Below are positions 1-9,658 of a stretch of DNA of 64,000 nt, piece after piece. The stretch is from positions 62,001 through 126,000 of the forward strand of contig NZ_PEHF01000095.1 of NCBI RefSeq assembly GCF_015762685.1, read 5' to 3'. The notes beneath the pieces were generated by a model. It saw nothing but the letters and a program-made list of their open reading frames with translations, was not told the origin of the DNA and made no database searches. The stretch's first letter is position 1; each line of letters starts with the position of its first letter. The translations under genes and the position numbers were made by a program. The stretch is from Candidatus Symbiopectobacterium sp. 'North America'. Lineage in GTDB: Bacteria; Pseudomonadota; Gammaproteobacteria; Enterobacterales; Enterobacteriaceae.

Positions 1-52
1 TGCACTCTTGGCGTAATACTGCGCTGAGTTGCAAAATGGGATCGTTATTCAT
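1..52 (-). CDS. ptsN: PTS-Ntr EIIA protein PtsN, N-terminal fragment (runs off the window)
   Basis: Only the first 17 codons are in the window, reading MNNDPILQLSAVLRQEC, which matches the start of the nitrogen-PTS EIIA protein (E. coli begins MTNNDTTLQLSSVL). The protein is phosphorylated by the NPr branch and controls potassium transport and other regulatory targets in the cytoplasm. It sits just downstream of hpf on the same strand, as in the conserved rpoN-hpf-ptsN-rapZ-npr order. The active-site histidine lies outside the window, so integrity cannot be judged. Confidence 0.85.
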   Translation of the reverse strand, partial: MNNDPILQLSAVLRQEC

Positions 53-85
53 GGTGTGTTCACTTAACGGCCCGCTCATCTCTTC

Positions 86-112
86 ACGCCTCTGACATTG
101 TGCCAGAGGCGT
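86..112. other. Perfect hairpin between hpf and ptsN
   Basis: Nine-base arms ACGCCTCTG and CAGAGGCGT flank a 9-nt loop. No T-run follows on the transcribed (minus) strand, so this looks like an intra-operon RNA stem that could set the relative levels of hpf and ptsN message rather than a full terminator. The role is inference. Confidence 0.5.
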
Positions 113-142
113 ATTCCCTAAGCCCGGAGGCGGAGATGACGA

Positions 143-430
143 TCAGTGCTGTTTGAGTTTGTCCTTGTGTTTATTTAACTGACGCGCCAGTTTGTCGATC
201 AACAGATCGATGGCGGCATACATGTCTTCAGATTCGGATGTGGCATGCAGCTCACCGCCATTAACGAACAGAGTAGCATCGGCAATTTGCTCCACTTTCT
301 CCACCTTGAGCACCACGTTGATCTGGTTGATGCGATCAAAGTATTGCTCCAGCTTGGCAAATTTTGTGTTAACGAACTCGCGTAATGCGGGTGTGATCTC
401 GATGTGGTGTCCGGTGATATTCAGCTGCAT
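143..430 (-). CDS. hpf: Ribosome hibernation promoting factor Hpf (short form)
   Basis: A 95-residue protein beginning MQLNITGHHIEIT, near-identical to E. coli HPF throughout, including the FDRINQ and KLARQLNKHKDKLKQH segments. It binds the 30S decoding region and helps form inactive 100S ribosomes in stationary phase. The reading frame is open nine codons further upstream, but the start at 430 gives the family length of 95 and has a GGAAG ribosome-binding site. It lies 23 nt after rpoN in the same operon. It lacks the C-terminal dimerisation domain of long-form HPFs, as expected in this order. Confidence 0.95.
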   Translation of the reverse strand: MQLNITGHHIEITPALREFVNTKFAKLEQYFDRINQINVVLKVEKVEQIADATLFVNGGELHATSESEDMYAAIDLLIDKLARQLNKHKDKLKQH

Positions 431-453
431 AGCGTCTTCCTTCTCTGTAGAAA

Positions 454-1887
454 TCAAACCAACTGCTTACGCTGGTTTGACGGCGGGATGCATAAAGACT
501 CTCGGTACTTTGCGACGGTACGCCGCGCGACAATGATCCCCTGATCGGAGAGCAGCGTTGTCAGCTTGCTGTCGCTCAAGGGCTTGCCGGGGTTTTCCGC
601 CGCGATCAATTTTTTCACCAGCGCCCGAATAGCAGTGGATGATGCCTCACCGCCGCTGTTGGTATTTACATGGCTGGAGAAGAAATATTTTAGTTCGAAA
701 ATGCCACGTGGGCTGTGAAGAAATTTCTGTGTTGTGACGCGTGAGATGGTGGATTCATGCATATCCACAGCCTGAGCGATATCCGCCAGCACCATGGGTT
801 TCATAAATTCTTCACCTTTCTCAAAGAAATCCTGCTGTTGTTCCACAATGCAGCGCGTGACTTTAAGCAGCGTATCGTTGCGGCTCTCCAGACTTTTTAT
901 CAGCCAGCGCGCCTCTTGCAGATGGCTGCGGATAAACTGGCTGTCACTGTCGTTACGCGCGCTGTGGCCGAGCGCGGCATACTGCTGGTTGACTTGCAGG
1001 CGCGGCACGCTGTCGGTGTTGAGTTCCACCACCCAGCGGTCTTGATGTTTGCGCACCAGCACGTCGGGGATCACATACTCCGACTCGCCGGTATTGATCG
1101 ATTGGCCCGGACGCGGGTCGAGTGACTGAATCAGTGCCAGCGCCTCTTTCAGCGCATCCTCTTTAATGCGGCTGTCGCGGATCAGCGTGCGAAAATCATG
1201 GTTGGCCAGCAAATCGAGGTATTCATTGACGATAAGCTTGGCTTCTGCCAGCCACGGGGTTTCGGAGGCAAACTGAGACAGCTGGATTTGCAGGCAATCG
1301 CGCAAATCACGCGCTGCCACGCCGACCGGGTCAAAACGTTGCACACGTTTTAACACCGCCTCCACTTCCTCAATCGTCACGTCATCGTCGCCGATGCTCT
1401 CGAGAATGTCTTCCAGCGGAACGTTCAGGTAGCCAGTGGTGTCCACCGCATCGACAATCGACGTAGCAATAGCTGCATCGGTGTCGGAAAACGGCGTCAA
1501 CTCCACCTGCCACATCAGATAATCCTGCAAGGTTTGCGTAGTTTCACCCTGATAGACAGGTAGCTCTTCGTCGCGGTAATCGGTGCCAGTGCCCGAGGGC
1601 GTGCCTGCGGAGTAGATTTCATCCCAAGTGGCGTCCAGCGGCAGCTCTTCCGGCATATCTTTTTGCTCAAGGGCGTCGCGCGTATCCAGTGATTCGCTGT
1701 CGCTCGTTTCCTGAGCATCGATTTCATCGTGGCTATCGGTTTGTTCAAGCAACGGGTTGCTTTCCAGCGCTTGTTGGATCTCTTGCTGGAGTTCAAGCGT
1801 AGACAACTTCAGCAGACGGATCGCCTGCTGAAGTTGTGGCGTCATGGCCAGTTGTTGACTTAGCCTGAGTTGCAAACCTTGCTTCAT
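454..1887 (-). CDS. rpoN: RNA polymerase sigma-54 factor RpoN
   Basis: A 477-residue protein beginning [20 protein letters not shown]. The glutamine-rich activator-interacting region I covers roughly residues 1-50. An acidic, low-conservation region II follows at about 50-120, then the core-binding domain. The C-terminal RpoN box [10 protein letters not shown] is at about residues 454-463. The start at 1887 gives exactly the E. coli length. It directs transcription of nitrogen and other activator-dependent promoters. Downstream hpf and ptsN form the usual Ntr-linked operon; lptB lies 51 nt upstream. No lesion was seen, so the sigma-54 regulon should still be expressed in this decaying genome. 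Confidence 0.97.
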   Translation of the reverse strand: MKQGLQLRLSQQLAMTPQLQQAIRLLKLSTLELQQEIQQALESNPLLEQTDSHDEIDAQETSDSESLDTRDALEQKDMPEELPLDATWDEIYSAGTPSGTGTDYRDEELPVYQGETTQTLQDYLMWQVELTPFSDTDAAIATSIVDAVDTTGYLNVPLEDILESIGDDDVTIEEVEAVLKRVQRFDPVGVAARDLRDCLQIQLSQFASETPWLAEAKLIVNEYLDLLANHDFRTLIRDSRIKEDALKEALALIQSLDPRPGQSINTGESEYVIPDVLVRKHQDRWVVELNTDSVPRLQVNQQYAALGHSARNDSDSQFIRSHLQEARWLIKSLESRNDTLLKVTRCIVEQQQDFFEKGEEFMKPMVLADIAQAVDMHESTISRVTTQKFLHSPRGIFELKYFFSSHVNTNSGGEASSTAIRALVKKLIAAENPGKPLSDSKLTTLLSDQGIIVARRTVAKYRESLCIPPSNQRKQLV

Positions 1888-1938
1888 AACTCGTGTCACT
1901 TTCCCTTAAATGGAACGCCCATTGCAAACGTTACAGTA

Positions 1939-2664
1939 TCAAAGTCGGAAGCCTTCGCCCAGATAGACGCGTTTCACCTGCTCATCCTCCAGGATTTCGC
2001 TGGGTGAACCGTGGGAAATAAGCTGCCCCTGACTGACGATATAGGCGCGTTCGCACACATCCAACGTTTCACGCACGTTGTGATCGGTAATCAGCACGCC
2101 CAGGCCGCTGTCGCGCAGGTGCTCAATGATTTTTTTTATGTCGAGCACCGAGATTGGATCGACACCGGCAAAGGGTTCATCCAGCAAAATAAATTTGGGA
2201 TTGGCCGCCAGTGCACGAGCGATCTCTACGCGACGACGTTCGCCGCCGGACAAGGATTGTCCCAGACTATCGCGTAAATGAATAATATGGAATTCTTCCA
2301 TTAACTCATTGGCGCGATCGTCCTGCTGCTCCGGCGTCAGGTCTTTGCGAATCTGCAAGACGGCCATCAGGTTGTCATAGACGCTCAAACGGCGAAATAT
2401 CGAGGCTTCCTGCGGCAAATAGCCGATGCCGCGGCGCGCGCGTTCGTGCAAAGGCAGCAAGCTTATCTCTTCATCATCAATCACGATCCGCCCGGAATCG
2501 CGCTGGACAATGCCGACAACCATATAGAATGTCGTGGTTTTTCCCGCACCATTCGGCCCGAGCAACCCGACAATTTCACCGGAGTTGACCGTTAAACTTA
2601 CGTTTTCGACCACGCGACGGCCCTTGTAGGCCTTCGCCAGGTTTTCTGCGATTAGTGTTGCCAT
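1939..2664 (-). CDS. lptB: LPS export ABC transporter ATPase LptB
   Basis: A 241-residue cytoplasmic ATPase of the LptB2FG complex that extracts LPS from the inner membrane. Walker A is GPNGAGKT at about residues 36-43. A Q-loop (YLPQEASIF), the ABC signature [14 protein letters not shown], Walker [14 protein letters not shown] and the switch-histidine segment LITDH are all present. It starts 3 nt after the lptA stop and is translationally close to it. Length and motifs match the family. Essential and intact. Confidence 0.97.
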   Translation of the reverse strand: MATLIAENLAKAYKGRRVVENVSLTVNSGEIVGLLGPNGAGKTTTFYMVVGIVQRDSGRIVIDDEEISLLPLHERARRGIGYLPQEASIFRRLSVYDNLMAVLQIRKDLTPEQQDDRANELMEEFHIIHLRDSLGQSLSGGERRRVEIARALAANPKFILLDEPFAGVDPISVLDIKKIIEHLRDSGLGVLITDHNVRETLDVCERAYIVSQGQLISHGSPSEILEDEQVKRVYLGEGFRL

Positions 2665-2667
2665 AGG

Positions 2668-3246
2668 TTATTCAGTTGCCTGTGGTTGCTGCTTGGCTTT
2701 TTGAGACGACGGTGCGGCGGCCTTGCCGTTCTTTTCCTGTAGCTGCGAGGGCACCAGCACGGTGGTTACGCGCCCGCCTTTATCACCCACTGCCTCCATC
2801 TGTTGCTGTTTCACCAGATAGGTGATGCGATCGCCTTTCACGTTGCTATCCAGTTGTTCCAGATACGCGTTACCCGTCAGCGTGATCTTATCCTGCGCCA
2901 GTTCATAGCGCACTTTCTGTGCGCGGCCTTTCACCGGCTTGCCATTGTCTTGCATCTGGTAGAAGGTGACCGGATTACCAAAGGCTTCAATCACTTCCTG
3001 GCCCTGCGATCCCTGTGGGCGCGTGACCACGACTTTATCGGCCTTCACATCAATGGTGCCTTGTTTGACCGTAACATTGCCGGTAAAAGTGACGGTATTG
3101 CCCTGCATGTCCAATGACTGCTGCGCGGAATCAATGTGAATCGGCTGACTTGTGTCTCCTGTCACAGCAAGGTCAGGCAGGCTTGCTGCTAACAGGGCGC
3201 TGGCAATGGCCGCATGACGCCAGGCATTATTGGTGTTGAATTTCAT
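2668..3246 (-). CDS. lptA: Periplasmic LPS bridge protein LptA
   Basis: A 192-residue OstA-domain protein with an N-terminal signal peptide (hydrophobic ASALLAASL, likely cleavage just before VTGDTSQP). It polymerises into the periplasmic bridge between LptC and LptD. The conserved DSAQQSLDMQGNTVTFTGN segment is present. Its start lies inside the 3' end of lptC (20-nt overlap), so the two are likely translationally coupled. The C-terminus is a low-complexity K/Q/A-rich tail. Confidence 0.95.
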   Translation of the reverse strand: MKFNTNNAWRHAAIASALLAASLPDLAVTGDTSQPIHIDSAQQSLDMQGNTVTFTGNVTVKQGTIDVKADKVVVTRPQGSQGQEVIEAFGNPVTFYQMQDNGKPVKGRAQKVRYELAQDKITLTGNAYLEQLDSNVKGDRITYLVKQQQMEAVGDKGGRVTTVLVPSQLQEKNGKAAAPSSQKAKQQPQATE

Positions 3247-3793
3247 AAGAGGTTTTTACCTTTTCAATCAATTCGGCAGTTTTGTTACGCAAATTACCGC
3301 GCATTTTCATCCCATTCGAGAGGAAACTGGCTCCGTACAGTGTCACCTCATCATCGGAGGCGATGTCCTGTGTCACCAGGTTAACTTGCGCATTATCGAT
3401 TTTTATCTGCCGTAATTGTGAGTCATTGGTCAGACTGTTGACTTCCACATGCCCGTATAAGAACAACATTTTATCTTTGGTCAGCTTGGCGCGGTCAGCT
3501 TGTACCGACCAGGTGGCGATACCCTGTTCGTTAAACAGCGTAGCGACAGGCGCGGTAAACCAGGTGAGCTGTTCCGCGTTAAAATACTCCACTCTTTGTG
3601 CCACGAGTCGATAGTTCAGGCCACCCTGCGGGTTAAACACGCGCGTGGTGGTTTCATCGCTGGTGTAGGTCGGCACCGCATTGTCCTGGGTTTCCGTTTG
3701 TGGCGCGCTGTCCTGATCCGTCAGGTTCCAGTCAATCAGAATCAACACAATGAGCGCCAATAGCGCGGTTAGCCAACGCTTCGTCTTATTCAT
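3227..3793 (-). CDS. lptC: LPS export system protein LptC
   Basis: A 188-residue bitopic inner-membrane protein with one N-terminal transmembrane helix (about residues 7-23, LLALIVLILIDWNL) followed by the periplasmic beta-jellyroll that passes LPS from LptB2FG to LptA. The length fits E. coli (191). In E. coli kdsC and lptC overlap; here a 95-bp element separates them (see that entry), so lptC must now rely on a new upstream context for initiation. The start MNKTKRW sits directly on one copy of the TATGA duplication flanking the element. Confidence 0.95.
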   Translation of the reverse strand: MNKTKRWLTALLALIVLILIDWNLTDQDSAPQTETQDNAVPTYTSDETTTRVFNPQGGLNYRLVAQRVEYFNAEQLTWFTAPVATLFNEQGIATWSVQADRAKLTKDKMLFLYGHVEVNSLTNDSQLRQIKIDNAQVNLVTQDIASDDEVTLYGASFLSNGMKMRGNLRNKTAELIEKVKTSYEIQHQ

Positions 3794-3794
3794 A

Positions 3795-3889
3795 ATAAAA
3801 ACGTACTCATGGTCATCGCAAACTCATGTCGTAACAAACTTGTACCCCGACAAGCGGGCGGCGATAGCCCCCTTGCCGTGACGATACCT
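3795..3889. mobile_element. 95-bp MITE-like insertion between kdsC and lptC, with 5-bp target duplication
   Basis: On the minus strand the pentamer TATGA ends kdsC (plus 3890-3894) and recurs at the lptC start (plus 3790-3794). Removing the 95 bp between them plus one pentamer exactly restores the ATGA stop/start overlap expected for kdsC-lptC. The element is GC-rich and contains imperfect stems (for example CTTGT/ACAAG around ACCCCG). Weakly similar inverted ends are visible (GTATCGTCACGG against GTACTCATGG, read inward). It encodes no protein. The insertion interpretation is strongly supported by the duplication; the family name is unknown to me. Confidence 0.75.
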
Positions 3890-4456
3890 TCATATTGATA
3901 GCCCTTTGGCGTCGTCCAACTTACCCTGTGCCAGAAGGATAAGGTCGCACAGTTCGCGTACCGCACCGCGCCCACCGGCAATTCTGGTCACGTAGTCCGC
4001 CTTGGGCAGCAGCAGAGGGTGTGCATCTGCCACGGCGACGCTAAGGCCTATCTGTGCCATCACCGGCCAGTCAATCAAATCGTCACCAATATAGGCAACC
4101 TGATCGGCGTTAAGCGACAGTGTATCTAACAGTTCACGGAAGGCCAAAACCTTATCTGACTGTCCCTGATAAAGATGGGTGATACCCAGCGTGCGGCAGC
4201 GGTCTTCCACCAGCGGCGCAGAGCGCCCGGTAATGATGGCGACTTCAATGCCGGACGTTAGCAGACAGCGAATACCATAACCATCGCGTACGTTAAACAC
4301 CTTCAGTTCTTCCCCTTGATTGCCCATGTAGATAAGGCTGTCGGAGAGCACGCCGTCAACATCACAAATCAGCAATTTGATGGCTTGTGCCTTTTCCAAT
4401 ACCCGATCCGCGACGGGGCCGTAGCAGGTGGCGGTTTGCGCTTGGGGGTTATTCAT
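3890..4456 (-). CDS. kdsC: 3-deoxy-D-manno-octulosonate 8-phosphate phosphatase KdsC
   Basis: A 188-residue HAD-superfamily phosphatase that converts Kdo-8-phosphate to Kdo for LPS inner core synthesis. The nucleophile motif DVDGVLSD is near residue 31, the second HAD motif IITGRSAP is present, and the GDDLIDWPVM acid motif is intact. I chose the ATG at 4456, with AAGGA nine bases upstream and exactly the E. coli length, over a GTG two codons earlier. It follows kdsD on the same strand and ends at the 95-bp insertion. Confidence 0.95.
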   Translation of the reverse strand: MNNPQAQTATCYGPVADRVLEKAQAIKLLICDVDGVLSDSLIYMGNQGEELKVFNVRDGYGIRCLLTSGIEVAIITGRSAPLVEDRCRTLGITHLYQGQSDKVLAFRELLDTLSLNADQVAYIGDDLIDWPVMAQIGLSVAVADAHPLLLPKADYVTRIAGGRGAVRELCDLILLAQGKLDDAKGLSI

Positions 4457-4522
4457 AAACACATATCCTTGATGTCACCTTTCTTTCTTTAGGGAGCGCC
4501 AGAAAGACGATCCCGTTGACTG

Positions 4523-5509
4523 TTACACCACGCCAGCGCGCAGCATATCATGCATATGGACGATACCGACCAGTCGATCGGATTGTGCCACCAGCAGCGA
4601 CGTAATATGGCGCGACTGCATCAGATTCAGGGCATCCACCGCCAACGTATTAGGGGTGACCCGAATGCCGCCTGCGGTCATCAGATCGGCGATACGCGCA
4701 TCATTGAGGTTGATCTGCATATCGAAGATGCGGCGCAGGTCACCGTCGGTGAAGATGCCTTCGATCACCATGTCCGGAGTGCAAATCACGGTCATACCAA
4801 AACTCTTGCGGGTGATCTCCACCAGCGCATCACGTAATGAGGCTTCTCGGGTAACGTGGGGGATCTTGTCGCCGGTATGCATGATATCCGCAACGCGCAG
4901 CAAAAGTTTGCGGCCCAGTGCGCCGCCGGGGTGAGAAAGGGCAAAATCTTCGGCGGTGAAACCCCGCGCCTGTAACAAGGCAACGGCAAGCGCATCGCCC
5001 ATCACCAGCGTGGCCGTGGTGCTGGAAGTGGGAGCGAGCCCCAACGGACAGGCTTCCTGTGGCACATGGACACAGAGATGAATATCGGCAGCTTTACCCA
5101 TGGTGCTTTCCGGGGTGCTGGTGATGCAAATCAGAAATACGCCCAAACGTTTGAGCACCGGGATCAACGCCAGAATTTCATTGGACTCACCCGAGTTGGA
5201 TATGGCGATCACGATATCTTGTGCGGTGATCATGCCGAGGTCACCGTGGCTGGCCTCGCTGGGATGGACAAAAAACGAGGGGGTGCCGGTGCTGGCGAAG
5301 GTCGCCGCCATCTTGCACCCGATGTGTCCGGATTTCCCCATTCCCATTACCACCACTTTGCCCTGGCAATGGAACATGGTGCGACAAGCGCGGGTGAAGT
5401 TGTCATCGATATACTGGTCCAGATGGGCCAACCCGTCGCGTTCGATGGCGAGCACGTGGCGGCCTGCCTGTTGGAAATCGAAATCGGGCTGTTGTTCAAC
5501 GTTGGACAT
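4523..5509 (-). CDS. kdsD: D-arabinose 5-phosphate isomerase KdsD
   Basis: A 328-residue enzyme that makes arabinose-5-phosphate from ribulose-5-phosphate, the first step of Kdo synthesis. A SIS domain spans about residues 40-175 (MGMGKSGHIGCKMAATFASTGTPSFFVHP and the ISNSGESNEIL segment). Two CBS domains occupy about 205-328. Length equals E. coli KdsD. It lies in a head-to-tail run yrbG-kdsD-kdsC on the minus strand, with short gaps. Confidence 0.96.
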   Translation of the reverse strand: MSNVEQQPDFDFQQAGRHVLAIERDGLAHLDQYIDDNFTRACRTMFHCQGKVVVMGMGKSGHIGCKMAATFASTGTPSFFVHPSEASHGDLGMITAQDIVIAISNSGESNEILALIPVLKRLGVFLICITSTPESTMGKAADIHLCVHVPQEACPLGLAPTSSTTATLVMGDALAVALLQARGFTAEDFALSHPGGALGRKLLLRVADIMHTGDKIPHVTREASLRDALVEITRKSFGMTVICTPDMVIEGIFTDGDLRRIFDMQINLNDARIADLMTAGGIRVTPNTLAVDALNLMQSRHITSLLVAQSDRLVGIVHMHDMLRAGVV

Positions 5510-5560
5510 AACGGTTAATCCTGACTATTTGAGTTTTCCAAGAAAACGAGTCGTGCGCCG

Positions 5561-6532
5561 CTAATACAGCAAAAACAGCGTCGCAAGGTAAGCAATAAAC
5601 ATACACAGTAACAGCGCGCCAGCACTTTGTCCGATAGAGCGCTTTTTGCGCAGAAAGAGCAGCGTCAGTAGCAGGCTCGCTCCCAGCATCACGCCGTAAT
5701 CGCGTTGAAATGCCAGTGGGTTTACCGCACCGGGTGACAGCAGCGCCGGAACACCAAGCACGATAACCAGATTGAAGACATTCGACCCAATCAGGTTACC
5801 CAGCGCGATATCATCCTCTTTTTTCAGCGTGCCGACGATGGCGGTAGCCAGTTCCGGCTGGCTGGTGCCAATCGCCAGCACCGTCAGCCCTATAGTCAAT
5901 TCATTAAAGGCGAAATGACGTGCAATCACCGTTGCATTGTCAATCACGATACGCGCCGCCATCGGCAGAATAATCAATACCAGCAGCAACCAGAGGACGG
6001 CAACCGTCTGGTTACCGTCAGCCTGTGCCTGCGGCAATTCCGCCAATTGTTCGCGTGTCAGGCTGTCATTACCGTTCTGTTGCGCCTGACGCGCCATGCG
6101 CAGCATTAGCATGATCCAGGCACCTGCCGCCGCGAGTAGCATGACGCCATCAAGCCGACTGAGATAGCCATTGTAAAGCACACCGCCGCTGAACAGCGTG
6201 ATCAACAGCATGGGGAGCAGTTCACGTCGCAGTAGATCGGAGCGAAAGGTCAAGGGGCGAATCAGGGCAGCACTGCCGAGGATTAGCATGATATTGGCGA
6301 TATTCGAACCCAATACGTTACCGACCGCCATGTCCATTTGCTGGTTCAGACCCGCTGTCACCGACACCGCCAACTCAGGCAGTGAAGTGCCGATGCCAAC
6401 AATCATCACGCCGATAATCAAAGGAGAAACGCCCCACACACGGGCAAGAACGGCTGCGCCATAAACCAAACGGTCAGCACCATAAACCAAGAGAAACAGG
6501 CCAATAACCAGCAGAACTATCGCAAAAAGCAT
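5561..6532 (-). CDS. yrbG: CaCA-family sodium/calcium antiporter homologue YrbG
   Basis: A 323-residue polytopic membrane protein with the two internal alpha-repeats that define the Ca2+/cation antiporter family: GIGTSLPELAVSV near residue 47 and AIGTSQPELATAIVG in the second half, with about ten hydrophobic helices. It heads the minus-strand kdsD-kdsC-lptCAB transcription unit, diverging from mlaF. Its natural stop is TAG, useful evidence that amber is a working terminator in this genome. The transported ion is not certain from sequence. Confidence 0.92.
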   Translation of the reverse strand: MLFAIVLLVIGLFLLVYGADRLVYGAAVLARVWGVSPLIIGVMIVGIGTSLPELAVSVTAGLNQQMDMAVGNVLGSNIANIMLILGSAALIRPLTFRSDLLRRELLPMLLITLFSGGVLYNGYLSRLDGVMLLAAAGAWIMLMLRMARQAQQNGNDSLTREQLAELPQAQADGNQTVAVLWLLLVLIILPMAARIVIDNATVIARHFAFNELTIGLTVLAIGTSQPELATAIVGTLKKEDDIALGNLIGSNVFNLVIVLGVPALLSPGAVNPLAFQRDYGVMLGASLLLTLLFLRKKRSIGQSAGALLLCMFIAYLATLFLLY

Positions 6533-6835
6533 GCAGCGTCCTTTATTCGGGTATAATCACCGGCTCATAAGGCAATGAAGAGGTGCACGGACGAATGTCG
6601 AGCAAAAATTGCGTTGCATCGTAGAGGGGTAATTTTGACTGTCTGGGCAGAAAAAGTAAAACCTATGGCAGCCAGAGCCCGCCCTTTTCGGTAAGAATTG
6701 TCGGTAATATTTTGTAAAACTCGGGCTTTGCCTGAAACCTGCCGTTAAGCTTGATAGGAAATGCAACGGTTGTTGCACGTCATGGACGTATAACAGCGAC
6801 GATCGTCAAGGGGAGTGAGTGAAGGAAAAGATCGC
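6533..6835. promoter_or_regulatory. Divergent intergenic region between yrbG and mlaF
   Basis: About 300 bp without a gene, separating the minus-strand yrbG/kds/lpt unit from the plus-strand mla operon, so it must hold promoters for both. I see AT-rich candidate -10 tracts near 6550-6560 and 6705-6715 but no pair good enough to call. No repeat or RNA gene recognised. Confidence 0.4.
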
Positions 6836-7648
6836 GTGAACCAAGATGCTACTCATCTGGTTGAAATTCGTGGGCTCAATTTCTCGCGTGGCGAGCGGCC
6901 CATTTTCACCGATGTTTCATTAACCGTACCCAAAGGGAAAGTCACCGCTATCATGGGGCCCTCCGGTATCGGTAAAACCACATTGCTGCGCCTGATTGGC
7001 GGCCAGCTTCAGCCGGACAGCGGCGAGATCTGGTTTGACGGAGAGAATATTCCAACGCTCTCCCGTTCCCGATTGTATGACGCGCGTAAGAAGATGAGCA
7101 TGTTGTTCCAGTCTGGCGCGTTGTTCACCGATCTTACGGTGTTTGAGAACGTGGCCTGGCCGCTGCGGGAACACACCCAACTGCCCGAAGCGCTGTTACG
7201 CAGCACGGTGTTGATGAAACTGGAAGCGGTCGGGTTATGCGGTGCGGCTAATCTGATGCCTTCAGAGCTCTCTGGAGGGATGGCTCGCCGTGCCGCACTG
7301 GCCCGAGCCATCGCGCTCGATCCGCAAATGATCATGTTCGACGAACCCTTTGTCGGTCAGGATCCGATCACCATGGGCGTGTTGGTTAAGCTTATCGATG
7401 AACTGAACCATGCGCTGGGTATCACCTGCGTTGTGGTCTCCCATGACGTGCCGGAAGTGCTGAGCATCGCGGATTATGCCTATATCGTGGCGGATCAGCA
7501 TATCGTTGCGCACGGCTTGGTGGAGGCGCTGCGTGCGAATACCGATCCTCGGGTACGGCAATTTATTGACGGCATTGCCGATGGTCCCGTGCCATTTCGC
7601 TTTCCTGCTGGTGACTACAAAATCAGCCTGTTAGGCTCCGGGAGTTAA
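6836..7648 (+). CDS. mlaF: Phospholipid transport ABC ATPase MlaF
   Basis: A 270-residue ATPase of the MlaFEDB inner-membrane complex that keeps the outer membrane asymmetric by moving phospholipids. Walker [10 protein letters not shown], signature [15 protein letters not shown], Walker [14 protein letters not shown] and the VVSHD switch are present. I use the GTG at 6836, with AAGGA eight bases upstream and the family length. The GTG at 6815 abuts its purine tract and would add seven unmatched residues. First gene of the mlaFEDCB operon. Confidence 0.95.
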   Translation: MNQDATHLVEIRGLNFSRGERPIFTDVSLTVPKGKVTAIMGPSGIGKTTLLRLIGGQLQPDSGEIWFDGENIPTLSRSRLYDARKKMSMLFQSGALFTDLTVFENVAWPLREHTQLPEALLRSTVLMKLEAVGLCGAANLMPSELSGGMARRAALARAIALDPQMIMFDEPFVGQDPITMGVLVKLIDELNHALGITCVVVSHDVPEVLSIADYAYIVADQHIVAHGLVEALRANTDPRVRQFIDGIADGPVPFRFPAGDYKISLLGSGS

Positions 7649-7655
7649 TCAATTC

Positions 7656-8438
7656 ATGCTACGAGAAGCATTGGCGTCGTTGGGACGTCAGGGAATCCGG
7701 TCTTGTGCTGCCTTTGGTAGTGCCGGGCTCATGTTGTTTAATGCGCTGGTGGGCCGTCCCGAACTGCGCAAGCAAGGCCCGCTGTTGCTCAAGCAACTGC
7801 ACAGCGTTGGGGTTCAGTCACTGTTGATCATCCTGGTGTCTGGCCTCTTTATCGGTATGGTGTTGGGGCTGCAAGGGTATCTCGTGCTGACCACCTACAG
7901 CGCTGAGGCCAGTCTGGGCATGATGGTGGCGCTCTCTTTGCTGCGCGAACTGGGGCCGGTGGTCACCGCGCTGTTGTTTGCTGGCCGCGCTGGCTCGGCC
8001 CTGACGGCGGAAATCGGCCTGATGAAAGCCACCGAACAGCTCTCCAGTATGGAGATGATGGCGGTAGACCCGCTGCGGCGCGTGGTGGCCCCCCGTTTCT
8101 GGGCGGGACTTATCAGCATGCCGATGCTGACGATCATCTTCGTGGCGGTCGGCATCTGGGGCGGCGCGTTGGTTGGGGTGAGCTGGAAGGGCATCGATGA
8201 TGGCTTCTTTTGGTCAGCGATGCAGGGCGCCGTCGAGTGGCGCAAGGATCTGCTGAACTGTGTGATCAAAAGTGTGGTATTTGCGATTACCGTGACCTGG
8301 ATCGCGTTGTTCAATGGCTATGATGCGATCCCAACCTCTGAGGGGATCAGCCGGGCGACGACGCGCACGGTAGTGCATTCGTCATTGGCGGTATTGGGAT
8401 TGGATTTTGTGCTGACAGCACTGATGTTTGGGAACTGA
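7656..8438 (+). CDS. mlaE: Phospholipid transport permease MlaE
   Basis: A 260-residue integral membrane permease, same length as E. coli MlaE. Hydrophobic helices include [20 protein letters not shown] and the C-terminal [17 protein letters not shown]. The conserved cytoplasmic coupling segment [18 protein letters not shown], which contacts MlaF, is intact. It starts seven bases after the mlaF stop and is followed four bases later by mlaD. Confidence 0.96.
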   Translation: MLREALASLGRQGIRSCAAFGSAGLMLFNALVGRPELRKQGPLLLKQLHSVGVQSLLIILVSGLFIGMVLGLQGYLVLTTYSAEASLGMMVALSLLRELGPVVTALLFAGRAGSALTAEIGLMKATEQLSSMEMMAVDPLRRVVAPRFWAGLISMPMLTIIFVAVGIWGGALVGVSWKGIDDGFFWSAMQGAVEWRKDLLNCVIKSVVFAITVTWIALFNGYDAIPTSEGISRATTRTVVHSSLAVLGLDFVLTALMFGN

Positions 8439-8442
8439 GTCG

Positions 8443-9009
8443 ATGCAAACAAAGCGAAGTGAAATCTGGGTTGGCGTATTCCTGTTGATTGCCCTGGGCG
8501 CCATTATTTTTCTCTGTTTGAAAGTCGCCGATGTGAAGTCTATCGGCAGCGAACAGACCTACCGGTTGTACGCCACGTTTGACAATATCGGCGGCCTGAA
8601 AGTGCGTTCTCCGATAAAAGTCGGCGGCGTAGTGATTGGTCGCATTGCTGATATTTCGTTGGATACCAAAACCTATTTGCCGCGCGTTGCCATGGATATC
8701 CAACGCCGGTACGACCATATTCCTGACACCAGTTCTCTGGCGATCCGCACCTCCGGGCTGTTGGGTGAACAGTATCTGGCGCTGAATATCGGCTTCGAAG
8801 ATGAAGAAATGGGCACCAAGATCCTCGCCGATGGCGGTGTGATTCAGGACACTAAATCTGCCATGGTGCTGGAAGACTTAATCGGACAATTCCTCTATAA
8901 GAGCGGGGGAGATATCGCCGACAATACGGGAAAAACGGAATCTGTGCCGCAAAACGAACCGGCATTGACGCCAGCGCCATCTGCTCCTGCGCCGGGCTCA
9001 GCACAATAA
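8443..9009 (+). CDS. mlaD: MCE-domain phospholipid transport protein MlaD
   Basis: A 188-residue protein with one N-terminal transmembrane helix ([20 protein letters not shown]) and a single MCE domain ([26 protein letters not shown]), which forms the hexameric ring above MlaE. The ATG at 8443 is chosen because [11 protein letters not shown] matches the family start. The frame extends upstream only through a TTG inside mlaE. The C-terminal tail is proline- and alanine-rich. Confidence 0.95.
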   Translation: MQTKRSEIWVGVFLLIALGAIIFLCLKVADVKSIGSEQTYRLYATFDNIGGLKVRSPIKVGGVVIGRIADISLDTKTYLPRVAMDIQRRYDHIPDTSSLAIRTSGLLGEQYLALNIGFEDEEMGTKILADGGVIQDTKSAMVLEDLIGQFLYKSGGDIADNTGKTESVPQNEPALTPAPSAPAPGSAQ

Positions 9010-9025
9010 TCAAGAGGACATCTGC

Positions 9026-9658
9026 ATGTTAAAACGTTTACTGATGGTGGCACTGCTGGTCGTGGCACCTCTCGCCAGCGCGGCGGATCAAACCAACCCT
9101 TATCGTTTGATGAACGATGCGGCGGAGAAGACCTTTACGCGTCTGAAAACGGAACAACCACGCATCAAGCAGGATCCGAACTACTTGCGTCAAATCGTGC
9201 AAGAAGAGCTGCTGCCGTATGTGCAGATTCGCTATGCAGGGGCGCTGGTGCTGGGCCGCTACTACAAAGAAGCGACGCCGGCGCAGCGTGATGCCTATTT
9301 CAAGGCGTTCGAAGCCTATTTAGCGCAGGCCTACAGTCAGGCGCTGGCGCTGTATCATGGGCAGAACTACCAGATTGCGCCGGAACAACCGCTGGGCAGC
9401 GCTGATATCATTCCTATCCGTGTGACCATTATCGATAACGGTGGACGCCCACCGGTGCGTTTGGACTTTCAATGGCGTAAAAACAGCCAGACCGGTAACT
9501 GGCAGGCTTACGACATGATTGCTGAAGGGGTGAGCATGATCACCACCAAGCAAAACGAATGGGCAGCTATTTTGCGTCAACAGGGTGTTGATGGGTTAAC
9601 CAAGCAGTTGGAAGCCTCTGCGCGTCAGCCGATTACGCTGGAGCAGAAGAATGGCTGA
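9026..9658 (+). CDS. mlaC: Periplasmic phospholipid-binding protein MlaC
   Basis: A 210-residue protein with a clear signal peptide ([18 protein letters not shown], cleavage after ASA) and the MlaC/Ttg2D fold. It shuttles phospholipid between the outer-membrane MlaA complex and MlaFEDB. Length is equal to E. coli MlaC (211). Its last 8 nt overlap the mlaB start, implying coupling. Confidence 0.95.
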   Translation: MLKRLLMVALLVVAPLASAADQTNPYRLMNDAAEKTFTRLKTEQPRIKQDPNYLRQIVQEELLPYVQIRYAGALVLGRYYKEATPAQRDAYFKAFEAYLAQAYSQALALYHGQNYQIAPEQPLGSADIIPIRVTIIDNGGRPPVRLDFQWRKNSQTGNWQAYDMIAEGVSMITTKQNEWAAILRQQGVDGLTKQLEASARQPITLEQKNG

